Shown here: one piece after another, positions 46,502 through 55,705 of the stretch
Layout of the letters: the number at the start of each line of letters is the position of its first letter
Numbering within the stretch: the stretch's first letter is position 1
Assembly (NCBI RefSeq): GCF_000518645.1
Contig: NZ_JADZ01000012.1
Coordinates: forward strand, 124,001-188,000
Reading direction: 5' to 3'
Length of the DNA stretch: 64,000 nucleotides
From: Curvibacter gracilis ATCC BAA-807
GTDB taxonomy: Bacteria; Pseudomonadota; Gammaproteobacteria; Burkholderiales; Burkholderiaceae_C
The notes under the pieces: model-generated
Told to the model about the DNA's origin: nothing
Seen by the model: the letters and a program-made list of their open reading frames with translations, nothing else
Databases searched by the model: none
Translations under genes and position numbers: made by a program

Positions 46502-46588
46502 GCGCGGGTGGCGAAATTGGTAGACGCACCAGGTTTAGGTCCTGACGCCAGCAATGGTGTGGGGGTTCGAGTCCCCCCCCGCGCACCA
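46502..46588 (+). tRNA. tRNA-Leu (anticodon UAG)
   Basis: The acceptor stem GCGCGGG (46502-46508) pairs fully with CCCGCGC (46578-46584), followed by A and an encoded CCA (46586-46588). The D arm is type-II (GGCGAAATTGGTAGACGCC). The anticodon loop TTTAGGT gives anticodon TAG. A variable arm follows. The T arm is GGGGG-TTCGAGT-CCCCC. The outermost anticodon-stem pair looks mismatched (C/A). It lies between the efflux operon and trigger factor. Confidence 0.93.
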
Positions 46589-46667
46589 CATGTGAATTTG
46601 AGATTTATTTACGCCAGGCCAGGACGTGCACATCACGCGGCCTGACATGCCATATCAGGAGAAAACA

Positions 46668-47978
46668 ATGGCTGTTACCGTTGAGACCCTCGAGAAGCTC
46701 GAACGCAAGATCACGCTGACCCTGCCCGTCACGGCAATCCAGGCTGAAGTGGACACGCGCCTGAAGCGCCTGGCCCGCACCGTCAAGATGGACGGCTTCC
46801 GTCCGGGCAAGGTGCCGATGGCCGTGGTGGCCCAGCGCTATGGCTACTCCGTTCAATACGAAGTGATGAACGACAAGGTGGGCGAGGCTTTTGCCGTGGC
46901 CGCCAATGAAGCCAAGCTGCGTGTGGCCGGCCAGCCCCGCATCACCGAAAAAGAAGGCGCGCCCGAAGGCGAGCTGACCTTTGACGCCGTGTTCGAAGTG
47001 TTCCCCGAAGTCAAGATCGGCGACCTGTCGACCGCTGAAGTCGAAAAGCTGTCGGCCGATGTGGACGACGCTGCCATCGACAAGACCCTGGAAATCCTGC
47101 GCAAGCAACGCCGCACCTTCGCTCAACGCGCCCAGGATCAGGCTGCCCAGGACGGCGACCGCGTGACGGTCGACTTCGAAGGCAAGATCGACGGCGAACC
47201 CTTTGCCGGCGGCAAGGCCGAAGACTTCCAGTTCCTGATCGCTGACGGTCAGATGCTGAAGGAATTCGAAGACGCCGTGCGTGGCATGAAGGCTGGCGAA
47301 AGCAAGACCTTCCCCCTGGCCTTCCCGGCCGACTACCACGGCAAGGATGTGGCCGGCAAGCAAGCCGACTTCCTGGTCACCGTGAAGAAGATCGAAGCCG
47401 CCAACCTGCCCGAAGTGAACGACGCCCTGGCCAAGACCCTGGGCATCGCTGACGGCACCGTGGAAGCGCTGCGCGCCGACATCAAGGCCAACCTCGAGCG
47501 TGAAGTCAAGTTCCGTCTGCTGGCCCGCAACAAGCAAGCCGTGATGGACGCCCTGGTGAGCAAGGCCGAACTCGACCTGCCCAACGCCAGCATCCAGGCT
47601 GAAATCGGCCGTCTGGTCGAAGGCGCCCGTGCTGACCTGAAGCAGCGCGGCATCAAGGACGCCGACAAGGCCCCGATCCCCGACGACGTGTTCCGCCCGC
47701 AAGCCGAGCGCCGCGTGCGCCTGGGTCTGGTGGTGGCCGAGCTGGTCCGTGCCAACGAACTGCAAGCCAAGCCCGAGCAACTCAAGGCCCACATCGAAGA
47801 GCTGGCCGCCAGCTACGAGAAGCCGGCTGAAGTGGTGCGCTGGTACTTCGGCGACCAGAACCGCCTGGCCGAAGTCGAAGGTGTTGTGATCGAAAACAAC
47901 GTCACCGAATTCGTGCTGTCCAAGGCCAAGGTCACTGAAAAGTCGGTTTCGTTCGACGAACTGATGGGCCAGGCCTGA
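46668..47978 (+). CDS. tig: Trigger factor
   Basis: The protein has 436 residues from ATG 46668, with AGGAG upstream; a longer in-frame ATG at 46626 is not typical. It has the ribosome-binding N-terminal domain (GFRPGKVPMAVVAQRYG), a central FKBP-type prolyl isomerase domain (about 150-245, GDRVTVDFEGKIDGEPFAGG) and a helical C-terminal chaperone domain. It binds nascent chains at the ribosome exit. It opens the tig-clpP-clpX-lon block. Confidence 0.96.
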   Translation: MAVTVETLEKLERKITLTLPVTAIQAEVDTRLKRLARTVKMDGFRPGKVPMAVVAQRYGYSVQYEVMNDKVGEAFAVAANEAKLRVAGQPRITEKEGAPEGELTFDAVFEVFPEVKIGDLSTAEVEKLSADVDDAAIDKTLEILRKQRRTFAQRAQDQAAQDGDRVTVDFEGKIDGEPFAGGKAEDFQFLIADGQMLKEFEDAVRGMKAGESKTFPLAFPADYHGKDVAGKQADFLVTVKKIEAANLPEVNDALAKTLGIADGTVEALRADIKANLEREVKFRLLARNKQAVMDALVSKAELDLPNASIQAEIGRLVEGARADLKQRGIKDADKAPIPDDVFRPQAERRVRLGLVVAELVRANELQAKPEQLKAHIEELAASYEKPAEVVRWYFGDQNRLAEVEGVVIENNVTEFVLSKAKVTEKSVSFDELMGQA

Positions 47979-48012
47979 GACCTGATCTGATCTCTCTTTT
48001 TTGAGATGTTGA

Positions 48013-48051
48013 GGGGCTTGTGCTTTGTTGCGCAGGCCCCACTTCATTTTT
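48013..48051 (+). terminator. Hairpin between tig and clpP, terminator or attenuator
   Basis: GGGGCTTGTGC (48013-48023) pairs with GCGCAGGCCCC (48030-48040), allowing two G-U pairs, around TTTGTT, with a T-run at 48047-48051. The same bases also resemble a sigma-32 pattern (CTTG ... CCCCAC). It may limit read-through from tig into clpP. Confidence 0.5.
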
Positions 48052-48082
48052 GGGTACAGTTAGGTTTCCCCTTGGAGAAAAC

Positions 48083-48691
48083 ATGAGCGCACTGGACATT
48101 CAAGGCCTGGGCATGGTCCCGATGGTCATCGAGCAATCGGGTCGTGGCGAACGGTCCTACGACATTTATTCACGCCTGCTCAAGGAGCGCGTGGTGTTTC
48201 TGGTGGGCCCGGTGAACGACCAGACGGCCAACCTGGTGGTGGCACAGCTGCTGTTCCTGGAGAGCGAAAATCCTGACAAGGACATTTCGTTCTACATCAA
48301 CTCGCCGGGCGGTTCGGTGAGCGCGGGCATGGCCATCTACGACACCATGAACTTCATCAAGCCGCAGGTGTCGACGCTGTGCATCGGCATGGCCGCCAGC
48401 ATGGGCGCCTTCCTGCTGGCTGCGGGCGAAAAGGGCAAGCGTTACTCGCTGCCCAATTCGAAGGTGATGATTCACCAGCCCCTGGGCGGCGCGCAAGGCC
48501 AGGCCACCGAGATCGAGATCCATGCCCGCGAGATCCTCAAGACCCGCGAGCAATTGAACAAGATCCTGGCTGAACGCACCGGCCAGCCGCTGGAGAAGAT
48601 CGAGCGCGACACCGAGCGCGATTACTATCTGTCTGCCGACGAAGCCAAAGATTACGGCTTGGTGGATCAGGTGATTGCCAAGCGGCCTTGA
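48083..48691 (+). CDS. clpP: ATP-dependent Clp protease proteolytic subunit
   Basis: The protein has 202 residues from ATG 48083, with GGAG upstream. The catalytic triad is Ser106 in GMAASMGAF, His131 in MIHQPLGG and Asp180 in TERDYYLS. It forms the two-ring chamber fed by ClpX, encoded next. The N-terminal ~10 residues are a likely propeptide. Confidence 0.96.
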   Translation: MSALDIQGLGMVPMVIEQSGRGERSYDIYSRLLKERVVFLVGPVNDQTANLVVAQLLFLESENPDKDISFYINSPGGSVSAGMAIYDTMNFIKPQVSTLCIGMAASMGAFLLAAGEKGKRYSLPNSKVMIHQPLGGAQGQATEIEIHAREILKTREQLNKILAERTGQPLEKIERDTERDYYLSADEAKDYGLVDQVIAKRP

Positions 48692-48712
48692 GCAGTATCC
48701 CGGCTGAATGAG

Positions 48713-48746
48713 CGGCGTTTCCCGGGAGAGGGAAGCGCCGTTTTTT
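48713..48746 (+). terminator. Terminator between clpP and clpX
   Basis: CGGCGTTTCCC (48713-48723) and GGGAAGCGCCG (48730-48740) form an 11-bp stem with one G-T pair and loop GGGAGA, followed by six T (48741-48746). It should reduce clpX transcription from clpP, so clpX may also have its own promoter. Confidence 0.8.
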
Positions 48747-48790
48747 ATTTCGCTATCATCTAGAACAACGCGTTACAAGGCATTTCCGAC

Positions 48791-50056
48791 ATGGCCGACA
48801 AAAAAGGCTCCACCAGCGAGAAAACACTCTATTGCTCCTTTTGCGGCAAAAGCCAGCACGAGGTGAAGAAGCTGATCGCCGGTCCATCGGTTTTCATCTG
48901 CGATGAGTGCATTGATCTGTGCAATGAGATCATCCGTGATGAGCTGCCTTCGACCGAGGCGGGGCGCGAGGCCCGTGGCGATCTGCCGACGCCCTCCGAG
49001 ATCAAGCTCAATCTCGACAACTATGTGATCGGCCAGGAAGTGGCCAAACGCACGCTGGCCGTGGCGGTGTACAACCACTACAAACGCCTGCGCCACAAGG
49101 ACAAGGGTGCCAAGGACGAGGTTGAACTCTCCAAGAGCAACATCTTGCTGATCGGGCCCACCGGCTCGGGCAAGACCTTGCTGGCCCAGACGTTGGCGCG
49201 CATGCTGGACGTGCCTTTCGTGATGGCCGATGCCACCACCCTGACCGAAGCCGGTTATGTGGGTGAGGACGTCGAGAACATCGTGCAGAAGCTGCTGCAG
49301 AGCTGCAATTACGATGTGGAGCGGGCCCAACGAGGCATCGTCTACATCGACGAGATCGACAAGATCTCGCGCAAGTCCGACAACCCTTCGATCACCCGCG
49401 ACGTGTCGGGCGAAGGGGTGCAACAGGCCTTGCTGAAGCTGATCGAAGGCACCATGGCCAGTGTGCCGCCCCAGGGTGGGCGCAAGCATCCGAACCAGGA
49501 CTTCCTGCAGATCGACACCACCAACATCCTGTTCATCTGCGGCGGCGCTTTTGCCGGCATCGAAAAAGTGATCGAGAACCGCACCGAAGCCTCGGGCATC
49601 GGTTTTGGTGCCTCGGTGAAGAGCAAGAAGCAACGCAGCCTGACCGAGATGTTCGGCGAGGTGGAGCCCGAGGATCTGATCAAGTTCGGCCTGATCCCCG
49701 AGCTGGTCGGCCGCATGCCGGTGGTGACCACGCTGGCCGAGCTCAGCGAGGACGCGCTGGTGCAGATCCTGACCGAGCCCAAGAACGCCCTGGTGAAGCA
49801 GTACCACAAACTGCTCGCCATGGAAGGTGTCGATCTGGAGATCCGCCCTGCGGCTTTGCAGGCGATCGCCAAGAAGGCGCTGGCCCGCAAGACCGGTGCA
49901 CGGGGCCTGCGATCGATTCTGGAGCATGCCTTGATCGACACGATGTTCGATCTGCCGAACGCCTCGAATGTCGAGAAAGTGGTGGTGGACGAGTCCACCA
50001 TCGATGAAAACAAGCCACCGCTGCTCGTGTACCGCGAGGCAGCCAAGAAGGCTTGA
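48791..50056 (+). CDS. clpX: ATP-dependent Clp protease ATP-binding subunit ClpX
   Basis: The protein has 421 residues. The N-terminal zinc-binding domain has Cys15, Cys18, Cys37 and Cys40. Walker A is GPTGSGKT (122-129), Walker [11 protein letters not shown], with the sensor and pore regions of ClpX in place (GYVGEDVEN). It unfolds tagged substrates for ClpP. It follows clpP and precedes lon, the usual order. Confidence 0.96.
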   Translation: MADKKGSTSEKTLYCSFCGKSQHEVKKLIAGPSVFICDECIDLCNEIIRDELPSTEAGREARGDLPTPSEIKLNLDNYVIGQEVAKRTLAVAVYNHYKRLRHKDKGAKDEVELSKSNILLIGPTGSGKTLLAQTLARMLDVPFVMADATTLTEAGYVGEDVENIVQKLLQSCNYDVERAQRGIVYIDEIDKISRKSDNPSITRDVSGEGVQQALLKLIEGTMASVPPQGGRKHPNQDFLQIDTTNILFICGGAFAGIEKVIENRTEASGIGFGASVKSKKQRSLTEMFGEVEPEDLIKFGLIPELVGRMPVVTTLAELSEDALVQILTEPKNALVKQYHKLLAMEGVDLEIRPAALQAIAKKALARKTGARGLRSILEHALIDTMFDLPNASNVEKVVVDESTIDENKPPLLVYREAAKKA

Positions 50057-50060
50057 CCCC

Positions 50061-50087
50061 CCGGGCTGGCAACTTGACCCAGCCCGG
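50061..50087 (+). terminator. GC-rich hairpin after clpX
   Basis: CCGGGCTGG (50061-50069) pairs with CCAGCCCGG (50079-50087) around a 9-base loop, directly after the clpX stop. No T-run follows, so termination may be incomplete. Confidence 0.5.
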
Positions 50088-50131
50088 TGCTGGCACGGCG
50101 GCTGCTTGGCCGTCATGTCGGCGCCGGCGGG

Positions 50132-50158
50132 TTGAAATCTCCCGTTTGCGGACCATAT
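50132..50158 (+). promoter_or_regulatory. Candidate heat-shock (sigma-32-like) promoter of lon
   Basis: TTGAAA (50132-50137) and CCATAT (50153-50158) are separated by 15 bases, with the latter 24 bases before the lon start. The pair resembles sigma-32 boxes (CTTGAA / CCCCAT), which drive lon in E. coli. The match is partial. Confidence 0.35.
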
Positions 50159-50182
50159 TCAACAGGTAACCAAAGGATATCC

Positions 50183-52618
50183 ATGTCCGGACAACCCCCC
50201 CTGCCTGCCACGTCCATCGACCTGCCGCTGCTTCCGCTGCGCGATGTGGTCGTGTTCCCCCACATGGTGATTCCGCTTTTCGTCGGCCGCCCCAAGAGCA
50301 TCAAGGCTCTGGAGTTGGCGATGGAGGCCGAGCGCCGCATCATGCTCGTGGCCCAGCGCACCGCCGCCAAGGACGAGCCCTCGGTGGCCGACATGTTCTC
50401 GGTCGGTTGCGTCTCGACCATCCTGCAGATGCTCAAGCTGCCCGACGGCACCGTCAAGGTGCTGGTGGAAGGCCAGCAGCGCGCCACGGTCGAGAAGATC
50501 GACGATGCTGAGAGTCACTTCTCGGCCACCGTGCTGCCGCTGCCCGTGCCCGAGGTCGAGCCCGAAGGCGCCAAGGCCAGCGAGATCGAAGCCCTGCGCC
50601 GTGCCGTGATGCAGCAGTTTGACCAGTACGTCAAACTCAACAAGAAGATCCCGCCCGAGATCCTGACCTCGATCGCCAGCATCGACGATCCGGGGCGTCT
50701 GGCCGACACGATTGCCGCTCATTTGCCGCTGAAGCTGGACAACAAGCAGGCTGTGCTCGATCTGGCTGGCATCAAGGAACGACTCGAAAATCTCTACGAG
50801 CAGCTGGAGCGCGAGGTCGACATCCTCAATGTCGACAAGAAAATCCGTGGTCGCGTGAAGCGCCAGATGGAGAAGAACCAGCGCGACTTCTACCTCAATG
50901 AGCAGGTCAAGGCCATCCAGAAAGAGCTGGGCGAAGGCGAGGAGGGTGCGGACATCGAGGAGATCGAGAAGCGCATCAAGGCCGCCAAGATGCCCAAGGA
51001 TGCCTTGAAGAAGGCCGAGAGCGAACTCAAGAAGCTCAAGCTCATGTCGCCCATGTCGGCCGAGGCCACCGTGGTGCGCAACTACATCGATGTGCTGGTC
51101 GGTTTGCCCTGGGCCAAGAAGACCAAGATCAAGCACGATCTGGGCAATGCCGAGAGCGTGCTGAACGAAGACCACCATGGCCTTGAAAAGGTCAAGGACC
51201 GCATTCTTGAGTACCTCGCGGTGCAACAGCGTGTCGACAAGGTGAAGGCCCCCATCCTGTGTCTGGTCGGCCCGCCGGGTGTGGGCAAGACCTCGTTGGG
51301 GCAGTCGATCGCCAAGGCGACCGGGCGCAAGTATGTGCGCATGGCGCTGGGCGGCATGCGTGACGAGGCCGAGATCCGCGGGCATCGCCGTACCTACATC
51401 GGCGCCCTGCCGGGCAAGGTGCTGCAAAGCCTGACCAAGGTCGGCACGCGCAACCCGCTGTTCCTGCTGGATGAGATCGACAAGCTGGGCACGGATTTTC
51501 GGGGCGACCCCTCAAGCGCGCTGCTGGAAGTGCTGGACCCCGAGCAGAACCACACCTTCGGTGACCATTACGTGGAGGTCGACTTCGACCTGTCCGACGT
51601 GATGTTCGTGGCAACTTCCAACTCCATGAACATCCCGCCCGCGTTGCTCGATCGCATGGAGGTGATCCGCCTCTCGGGTTACACCGAAGACGAGAAGACC
51701 AGCATCGCCGAGAAATACCTGCTGCCCAAGCAGATGAAGAACAACGGCGTGAAAGACAGCGAGTTGCTGGTCACGGAAGAAGCCATCCGCGACATGGTGC
51801 GCTACTACACCCGTGAAGCCGGCGTGCGTTCGCTGGAGCGTGAACTCTCCAAGATCTGCCGCAAGGTGGTCAAGGGCCTGCTGCTCAAGAAGATGACGCC
51901 CAAGGTGGTGGTGACCGGCGAGAACCTCGACCAGTTCCTGGGCGTGCGCAAGTACACCTATGGTCGTGCCGAGCAACAGAACCAGGTGGGGCAGGTCGTG
52001 GGTCTGGCCTGGACCGAGGTGGGTGGCGATCTGCTGACCATCGAGGCGGCCTTGATGCCCGGCAAGGGCAACATCACCCGCACCGGCTCGCTGGGCGATG
52101 TGATGAAGGAATCCGTGGAGGCTGCTCGTACGGTGGTGCGCAGCCGCTCCAGGGCGCTGGGCATCAAGAACGAGGTGTTCGAAAAGAACGACATCCACAT
52201 CCACGTGCCCGATGGCGCGACGCCCAAGGACGGCCCGAGTGCCGGTGCGGCCATGACCACGGCCTTCGTCTCGGCGCTCACGGGCATTCCGGTGCGCAGC
52301 GATGTGGCCATGACAGGCGAGATCACCTTGCGTGGCGAAGTGACGGCCATCGGTGGCTTGAAGGAAAAGCTGTTGGCGGCCTTGCGGGGTGGCATCAAGA
52401 CGGTGCTGATCCCGGAGGAAAACGTCAAGGACCTGCAGGAGATCCCCGAGAACGTGAAGAACGGCCTCGAGATCGTGCCTGTCAAGTGGATCGACAAGGT
52501 GCTGGAGGTGGCTCTGGAGCGTGTCCCTGCGCCTTTGACCGACGAGGAGGTGGCTGCCAGCACGGCCGCTGCCGCCGCGCCGACACCTGCGGTGGCCACC
52601 GACGGCCTGAAGCACTGA
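50183..52618 (+). CDS. lon: ATP-dependent Lon protease
   Basis: The protein has 811 residues from ATG 50183, with AAAGGA upstream. It has the substrate-binding N-terminal domain (LPLLPLRDVVVFPHMVIPLFVGR), an AAA+ domain with Walker A GPPGVGKTS, and the Ser-Lys protease domain with Ser686 in PKDGPSAGAA and the Lys in GGLKEKLLAAL. It degrades misfolded and short-lived regulatory proteins. A divergent, shorter Lon (34266-36713) is also in this window. Confidence 0.97.
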   Translation: MSGQPPLPATSIDLPLLPLRDVVVFPHMVIPLFVGRPKSIKALELAMEAERRIMLVAQRTAAKDEPSVADMFSVGCVSTILQMLKLPDGTVKVLVEGQQRATVEKIDDAESHFSATVLPLPVPEVEPEGAKASEIEALRRAVMQQFDQYVKLNKKIPPEILTSIASIDDPGRLADTIAAHLPLKLDNKQAVLDLAGIKERLENLYEQLEREVDILNVDKKIRGRVKRQMEKNQRDFYLNEQVKAIQKELGEGEEGADIEEIEKRIKAAKMPKDALKKAESELKKLKLMSPMSAEATVVRNYIDVLVGLPWAKKTKIKHDLGNAESVLNEDHHGLEKVKDRILEYLAVQQRVDKVKAPILCLVGPPGVGKTSLGQSIAKATGRKYVRMALGGMRDEAEIRGHRRTYIGALPGKVLQSLTKVGTRNPLFLLDEIDKLGTDFRGDPSSALLEVLDPEQNHTFGDHYVEVDFDLSDVMFVATSNSMNIPPALLDRMEVIRLSGYTEDEKTSIAEKYLLPKQMKNNGVKDSELLVTEEAIRDMVRYYTREAGVRSLERELSKICRKVVKGLLLKKMTPKVVVTGENLDQFLGVRKYTYGRAEQQNQVGQVVGLAWTEVGGDLLTIEAALMPGKGNITRTGSLGDVMKESVEAARTVVRSRSRALGIKNEVFEKNDIHIHVPDGATPKDGPSAGAAMTTAFVSALTGIPVRSDVAMTGEITLRGEVTAIGGLKEKLLAALRGGIKTVLIPEENVKDLQEIPENVKNGLEIVPVKWIDKVLEVALERVPAPLTDEEVAASTAAAAAPTPAVATDGLKH

Positions 52619-52630
52619 TCGGGTCAGGTT

Positions 52631-52677
52631 CAAATTTCGCTCGCCGAGTCTGAGGAGGGCGAAATTTGGGCTATAAT
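52631..52677 (+). promoter_or_regulatory. Inverted repeat and -10 box ahead of the tRNA-Gly/tRNA-Cys genes
   Basis: CAAATTTCGC (52631-52640) and GCGAAATTTG (52659-52668) are perfect arms, followed at once by TATAAT (52672-52677) about 42 bases before tRNA-Gly. The hairpin could end lon transcription while the -10 box drives the tRNAs. No good -35 box is seen. Confidence 0.5.
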
Positions 52678-52718
52678 TTTTGGATCGCAGCAAACTTGGA
52701 AACAGGTTTGTTGAGAAT

Positions 52719-52794
52719 GCGGGAATAGCTCAGTTGGTAGAGCGCAACCTTGCCAAGGTTGAGGTCGAGAGTTCGAGACTATTTTCCCGCTCCA
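52719..52794 (+). tRNA. tRNA-Gly (anticodon GCC)
   Basis: A 76-base cloverleaf: GCGGGAA (52719-52725) pairs with TTCCCGC (52784-52790), discriminator T, CCA encoded. Anticodon stem CAACC/GGTTG holds loop TTGCCAA, anticodon GCC. T arm has TTCGAGA. Confidence 0.95.
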
Positions 52795-52802
52795 GATTTC
52801 CG

Positions 52803-52829
52803 AAAAGGGAAGCCTCCGCTTCCCTTTTT
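52803..52829 (+). terminator. Terminator between tRNA-Gly and tRNA-Cys
   Basis: AAAAGGGAAGC (52803-52813) and GCTTCCCTTTT (52818-52828) form an 11-bp stem with a CTCC loop and a T-run. It sits only 19 bases before tRNA-Cys, so the two tRNAs may be made unequally. Confidence 0.7.
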
Positions 52830-52847
52830 CGTCAGAGCAGTCAGCAC

Positions 52848-52921
52848 GGCGCGATAGCAAAGCGGTTATGCCCCGGATTGCAAATCCGGTTAGTCCAGTT
52901 CGACTCTGGATCGCGCCTCCA
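52848..52921 (+). tRNA. tRNA-Cys (anticodon GCA)
   Basis: A 74-base cloverleaf: GGCGCGA (52848-52854) pairs with TCGCGCC (52911-52917), discriminator T, CCA encoded. Anticodon stem CGGAT/ATCCG holds loop TTGCAAA, anticodon GCA. T arm has GTTCGACTC. Confidence 0.95.
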
Positions 52922-52944
52922 ACATCACATCGGTTCCCGATGTC

Positions 52945-52972
52945 AAAAAGCCCAGCGACGCTGGGCTTTTTT
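52945..52972 (+). terminator. Intrinsic terminator after tRNA-Cys
   Basis: AAAAAGCCCAGC (52945-52956) and GCTGGGCTTTTT (52960-52971) make a 12-bp stem with a GAC loop and a T-run. It is a textbook terminator. Confidence 0.9.
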
Positions 52973-53364
52973 GTTTCTGTCTCCATCTTCGCCTCCGTCT
53001 CCTCCTCGATTTGTGGTTTTCGTGCCAACCTGCGTTCCTGTGCGAGCGCCCGATGGCCCCGACGCTGGCTCTGCGCTGCAGGGGATCTTGGCAGGATGCC
53101 GTCGATCGCAGCACTCAGACAAACCTCTTTTTTGGTGACTTCGTTATCGAAAGCTTTATATTTTTAGGGCATCATCCAGCGGAAGCATTTGCAAAAATGT
53201 GCAAAAATTGTTGCGTTGAAGCGATGGGTGTGATTGTTCGGATCTGTTTGGTCTGATTTATCAAATCCCGTCTGATCTTCGGATCTGTTGGGCGGTGATC
53301 ACGCCGAATATTTCAGCGCACCCGTGTTGCTGCACCTTCCATACCTTTCTGAGGGCCTGTGTTG
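52973..53364. other. Non-coding region before the exopolysaccharide locus
   Basis: About 390 bases. The first part is rich in CTCC repeats; the later part (about 53120-53290) is AT-rich and probably holds the promoter of the TPR-protein gene, whose start is preceded by GAGGG. Short frames here have no recognisable product. Confidence 0.4.
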
Positions 53365-54579
53365 ATGAGAATGCCTGTGATGCTTGCCGTTGCGACTGCA
53401 GCATTTGCCTTTTGCATTCCGGTCACAGGACTCACTGACACTGTGGCGTTGGTGAACGCCAACCCCAAATCCGACCTCGATGTTCTGATCGCCGAGGGCA
53501 GCTACAACGATGCGCTGGCCCTGATCGACAAGGTGGAGCGCCGGGGCAATCTGCCCCCTGAGATGCAACTGAAGCGCGGCATTGTGCTCATGCAACTTGG
53601 AGATACCGATGAGGCTCGAAAAGTTTTCGAACGCTTGCGTGATGCGTATCCGACGCAAGCCGCCCCCTATGTGAATCTGGCCGCCATCGAGGCCCGGTCC
53701 GATGATCTCGAGCGCGCCAGCCAGAACTTGGCCAAGGCCAGGGATCTGGCTCCCAAGCAGGCGTCAACCCACGAGAGCCTGGGGCGGATCCATCTGGGTC
53801 TGGCCTGGAAGAGCTTCAAATTGGCTGCGGAGTTGGATCCGGGGCGCCAAGCCTTGCTGCGCAAGAACGAGTTGATTGAAAGTCTGATCAAGGACAGCGC
53901 ACCTCCCGCAGTGCCTGCCGCTGTGACCGCGCAGGCCAACACCTCGGCCCCGGTGCGTGCGATCGCACCTCCACCGGTGGCGGCACCTGTGGCGGCGCCG
54001 GCACCTGTTTCACAGGCCGCACCCATGGCTTCGGTGGTTCGAGAGCCCGCAGCATCACCGCGTGCATCGGAGGTGACCCTGCTGGGAACGCGTTCGATGG
54101 GAGGGGCCGTGCCCGCCACAGTGTCTGCAGTGGCCCCTTCGCGTCCTCTGGAGGTGTTGCCCGAATCGCTGCGTCCAACTTCGGCGGGCCAGGCCGGGTC
54201 AGGGTTGACGCATTGCCCGGATGTTGAAGAGGCTGCTTGCACATCGGCGCTGCAGAGCTTGGAGGCCTGGCGTCTGGACTGGTCAGAGCGCTCTCTTGAG
54301 AAATACCGGGCTCATTACCTGCCTGGGTACTTTCCACCCCAATTCAAATCAGTTGCCCAATGGATCGCGTTTAAAAAACGGGTTTTTGACAGTGCCGGCA
54401 ATATTCAGGTTTCCTTGAATATCACGGCCGTCAAATGGCTGGACAGCAAACGGCTGAGCATTGCTGCGGTACAGCGGTACCAATCAGCGACTTACCGCGA
54501 TCAAACCAGAAAACGTTTTGTCATGATCAGGGATGGGGACCGTTGGCGGCTTGCTTCTGAACAAAAAGACGAAACCTGA
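53365..54579 (+). CDS. TPR protein with C-terminal NTF2-like domain
   Basis: The protein has 404 residues from ATG 53365, with GAGGG 9 bases upstream; GTG and TTG codons just before are in frame. A signal peptide spans about 1-22. Residues ~35-175 have tetratricopeptide-like repeats (LDVLIAEGSYNDALALIDKVE, MQLGDTDEARKVFERLRDAYP). A Pro/Ala/Val-rich linker covers ~178-275. The last ~115 residues resemble the NTF2-like domain of wall/polysaccharide-associated proteins (WRLDWSERSLEKYRAHYLPGYFP, FVMIRDGDRWRL). It is probably a periplasmic scaffold. It begins the exopolysaccharide locus. Confidence 0.75.
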   Translation: MRMPVMLAVATAAFAFCIPVTGLTDTVALVNANPKSDLDVLIAEGSYNDALALIDKVERRGNLPPEMQLKRGIVLMQLGDTDEARKVFERLRDAYPTQAAPYVNLAAIEARSDDLERASQNLAKARDLAPKQASTHESLGRIHLGLAWKSFKLAAELDPGRQALLRKNELIESLIKDSAPPAVPAAVTAQANTSAPVRAIAPPPVAAPVAAPAPVSQAAPMASVVREPAASPRASEVTLLGTRSMGGAVPATVSAVAPSRPLEVLPESLRPTSAGQAGSGLTHCPDVEEAACTSALQSLEAWRLDWSERSLEKYRAHYLPGYFPPQFKSVAQWIAFKKRVFDSAGNIQVSLNITAVKWLDSKRLSIAAVQRYQSATYRDQTRKRFVMIRDGDRWRLASEQKDET

Positions 54580-54600
54580 GTCATCCCCATCCTGAATCCC

Positions 54601-55377
54601 ATGCCTTCTGACAACCTGCCCGGCGCCGTGCGCCTGTTTGGCCTCGACATATTGCCGCTGAGTTTCGAGCAGTCCACGGATTTGTTGGTGCATGCTGCTG
54701 CCACCAAAGGCCCCAAGGTGGTGGTGACCACCAATGTGGACCACGTGGTGCGCCTGGACCGCGATCCTGAGTTGAAAGCGCTGTATGCCAGTGCAGACTA
54801 CACCTTTGCCGATGGCATGCCCGTGGTCTGGGCGAGTCGCCTGCTCGGGACCCCTTTGCCAGAGCGTGTGACCGGGGCAGACTTGTTTGTGGCCCTGTGC
54901 CGCCACAGCGTGACCAGCGGTCAGCGGGTGTTTGTGCTGGGCGGGCGCCCCGGGCAGGAGCGCCTGCTGCAGGACCGCTATGCCAAACGTTTTCCGGGCA
55001 TGGATGTGGTGGTGTGTTGCCCGCCCATGAACTTCGACCCGGCGGGGAGCGAGGCAGAAGCCATCGTCAAGACCATCAGGGCCTGTCAGCCCGATTTCAT
55101 CTTTGTCTGCCTGGGCTTCGAGAAGCAGGAGCGCTGGGCTCTGCGGCACGTGCGCCGACTCGATTCCGGTGTCATCGTCTGTGTCGGCGCGGCGCAGGAG
55201 TTCGCCTTGGGCCTCAAGCGCCGGGCGCCGCGATGGATGCAGAACAGTGGCCTGGAATGGCTGTGGCGACTGACCTCCGATCCAGTCCATCTGTGGCGCC
55301 GGTATCTGCTGCAGGCACCCGTTTTCCTCTGGCTGTTGCTGCAGGAGTGGCGAACGCATCGGCGCTCGTATGCTTGA
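54601..55377 (+). CDS. WecG/TagA/CpsF-family glycosyltransferase
   Basis: The protein has 258 residues. Motifs of GT26 are clear: VVVTTNVDHVVRLDRDPEL, YTFADGMPVVWASRL, ERVTGADLF, VLGGRPG, PDFIFVCLGFEKQERW and VGAAQEFALGLKRRAPRWMQNSGLEWLWRL. Members add N-acetylmannosamine-type sugars to lipid-linked intermediates in the membrane inner leaflet. The start lies 22 bases after the TPR gene, so the two are probably an operon. Confidence 0.92.
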   Translation: MPSDNLPGAVRLFGLDILPLSFEQSTDLLVHAAATKGPKVVVTTNVDHVVRLDRDPELKALYASADYTFADGMPVVWASRLLGTPLPERVTGADLFVALCRHSVTSGQRVFVLGGRPGQERLLQDRYAKRFPGMDVVVCCPPMNFDPAGSEAEAIVKTIRACQPDFIFVCLGFEKQERWALRHVRRLDSGVIVCVGAAQEFALGLKRRAPRWMQNSGLEWLWRLTSDPVHLWRRYLLQAPVFLWLLLQEWRTHRRSYA

Positions 55378-55705
55378 GCGTGATCCAGAGCCTGCGATAT
55401 TGCGCTGCTCTGTGCTCTGTGCTCTTTTTACCTTTGGCGAAGGCTTGAACAGGGGGCCATCGGCATGGCGATAGGAGTGGTGGTGGCAAATACCGGGCGC
55501 TGTCTGCCGTTGACGACTACAATTTTGGACAGATCAAGCGTTCAGGAAAAGATCGTCCCCACCCATTCGCGCATCGGGGATCCGGGTCATTTTGTGCCAG
55601 GAAAATCCGATGGCCAGCTCTCCATGTTGGGCTCCATTGCCTGGCCATTTGATCCGCGCGTCTCCAGTCGAGATTTTTGTTTCCATCTTGAATGGATTTA
55701 TCTGA
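55378..55705. other. Non-coding region before the export-protein gene
   Basis: This gap of 328 bases holds TACAAT at 55518-55523 but no well-spaced -35 box. The part near 55640-55705 is AT-rich. A separate promoter for the export genes is likely but not defined; frames across it lack a ribosome-binding site and family similarity. Confidence 0.4.

Noticed and set aside
52868-53167. Plus-strand frame overlapping tRNA-Cys and its terminator
   Set aside because: It crosses a tRNA and a terminator and has no family similarity.
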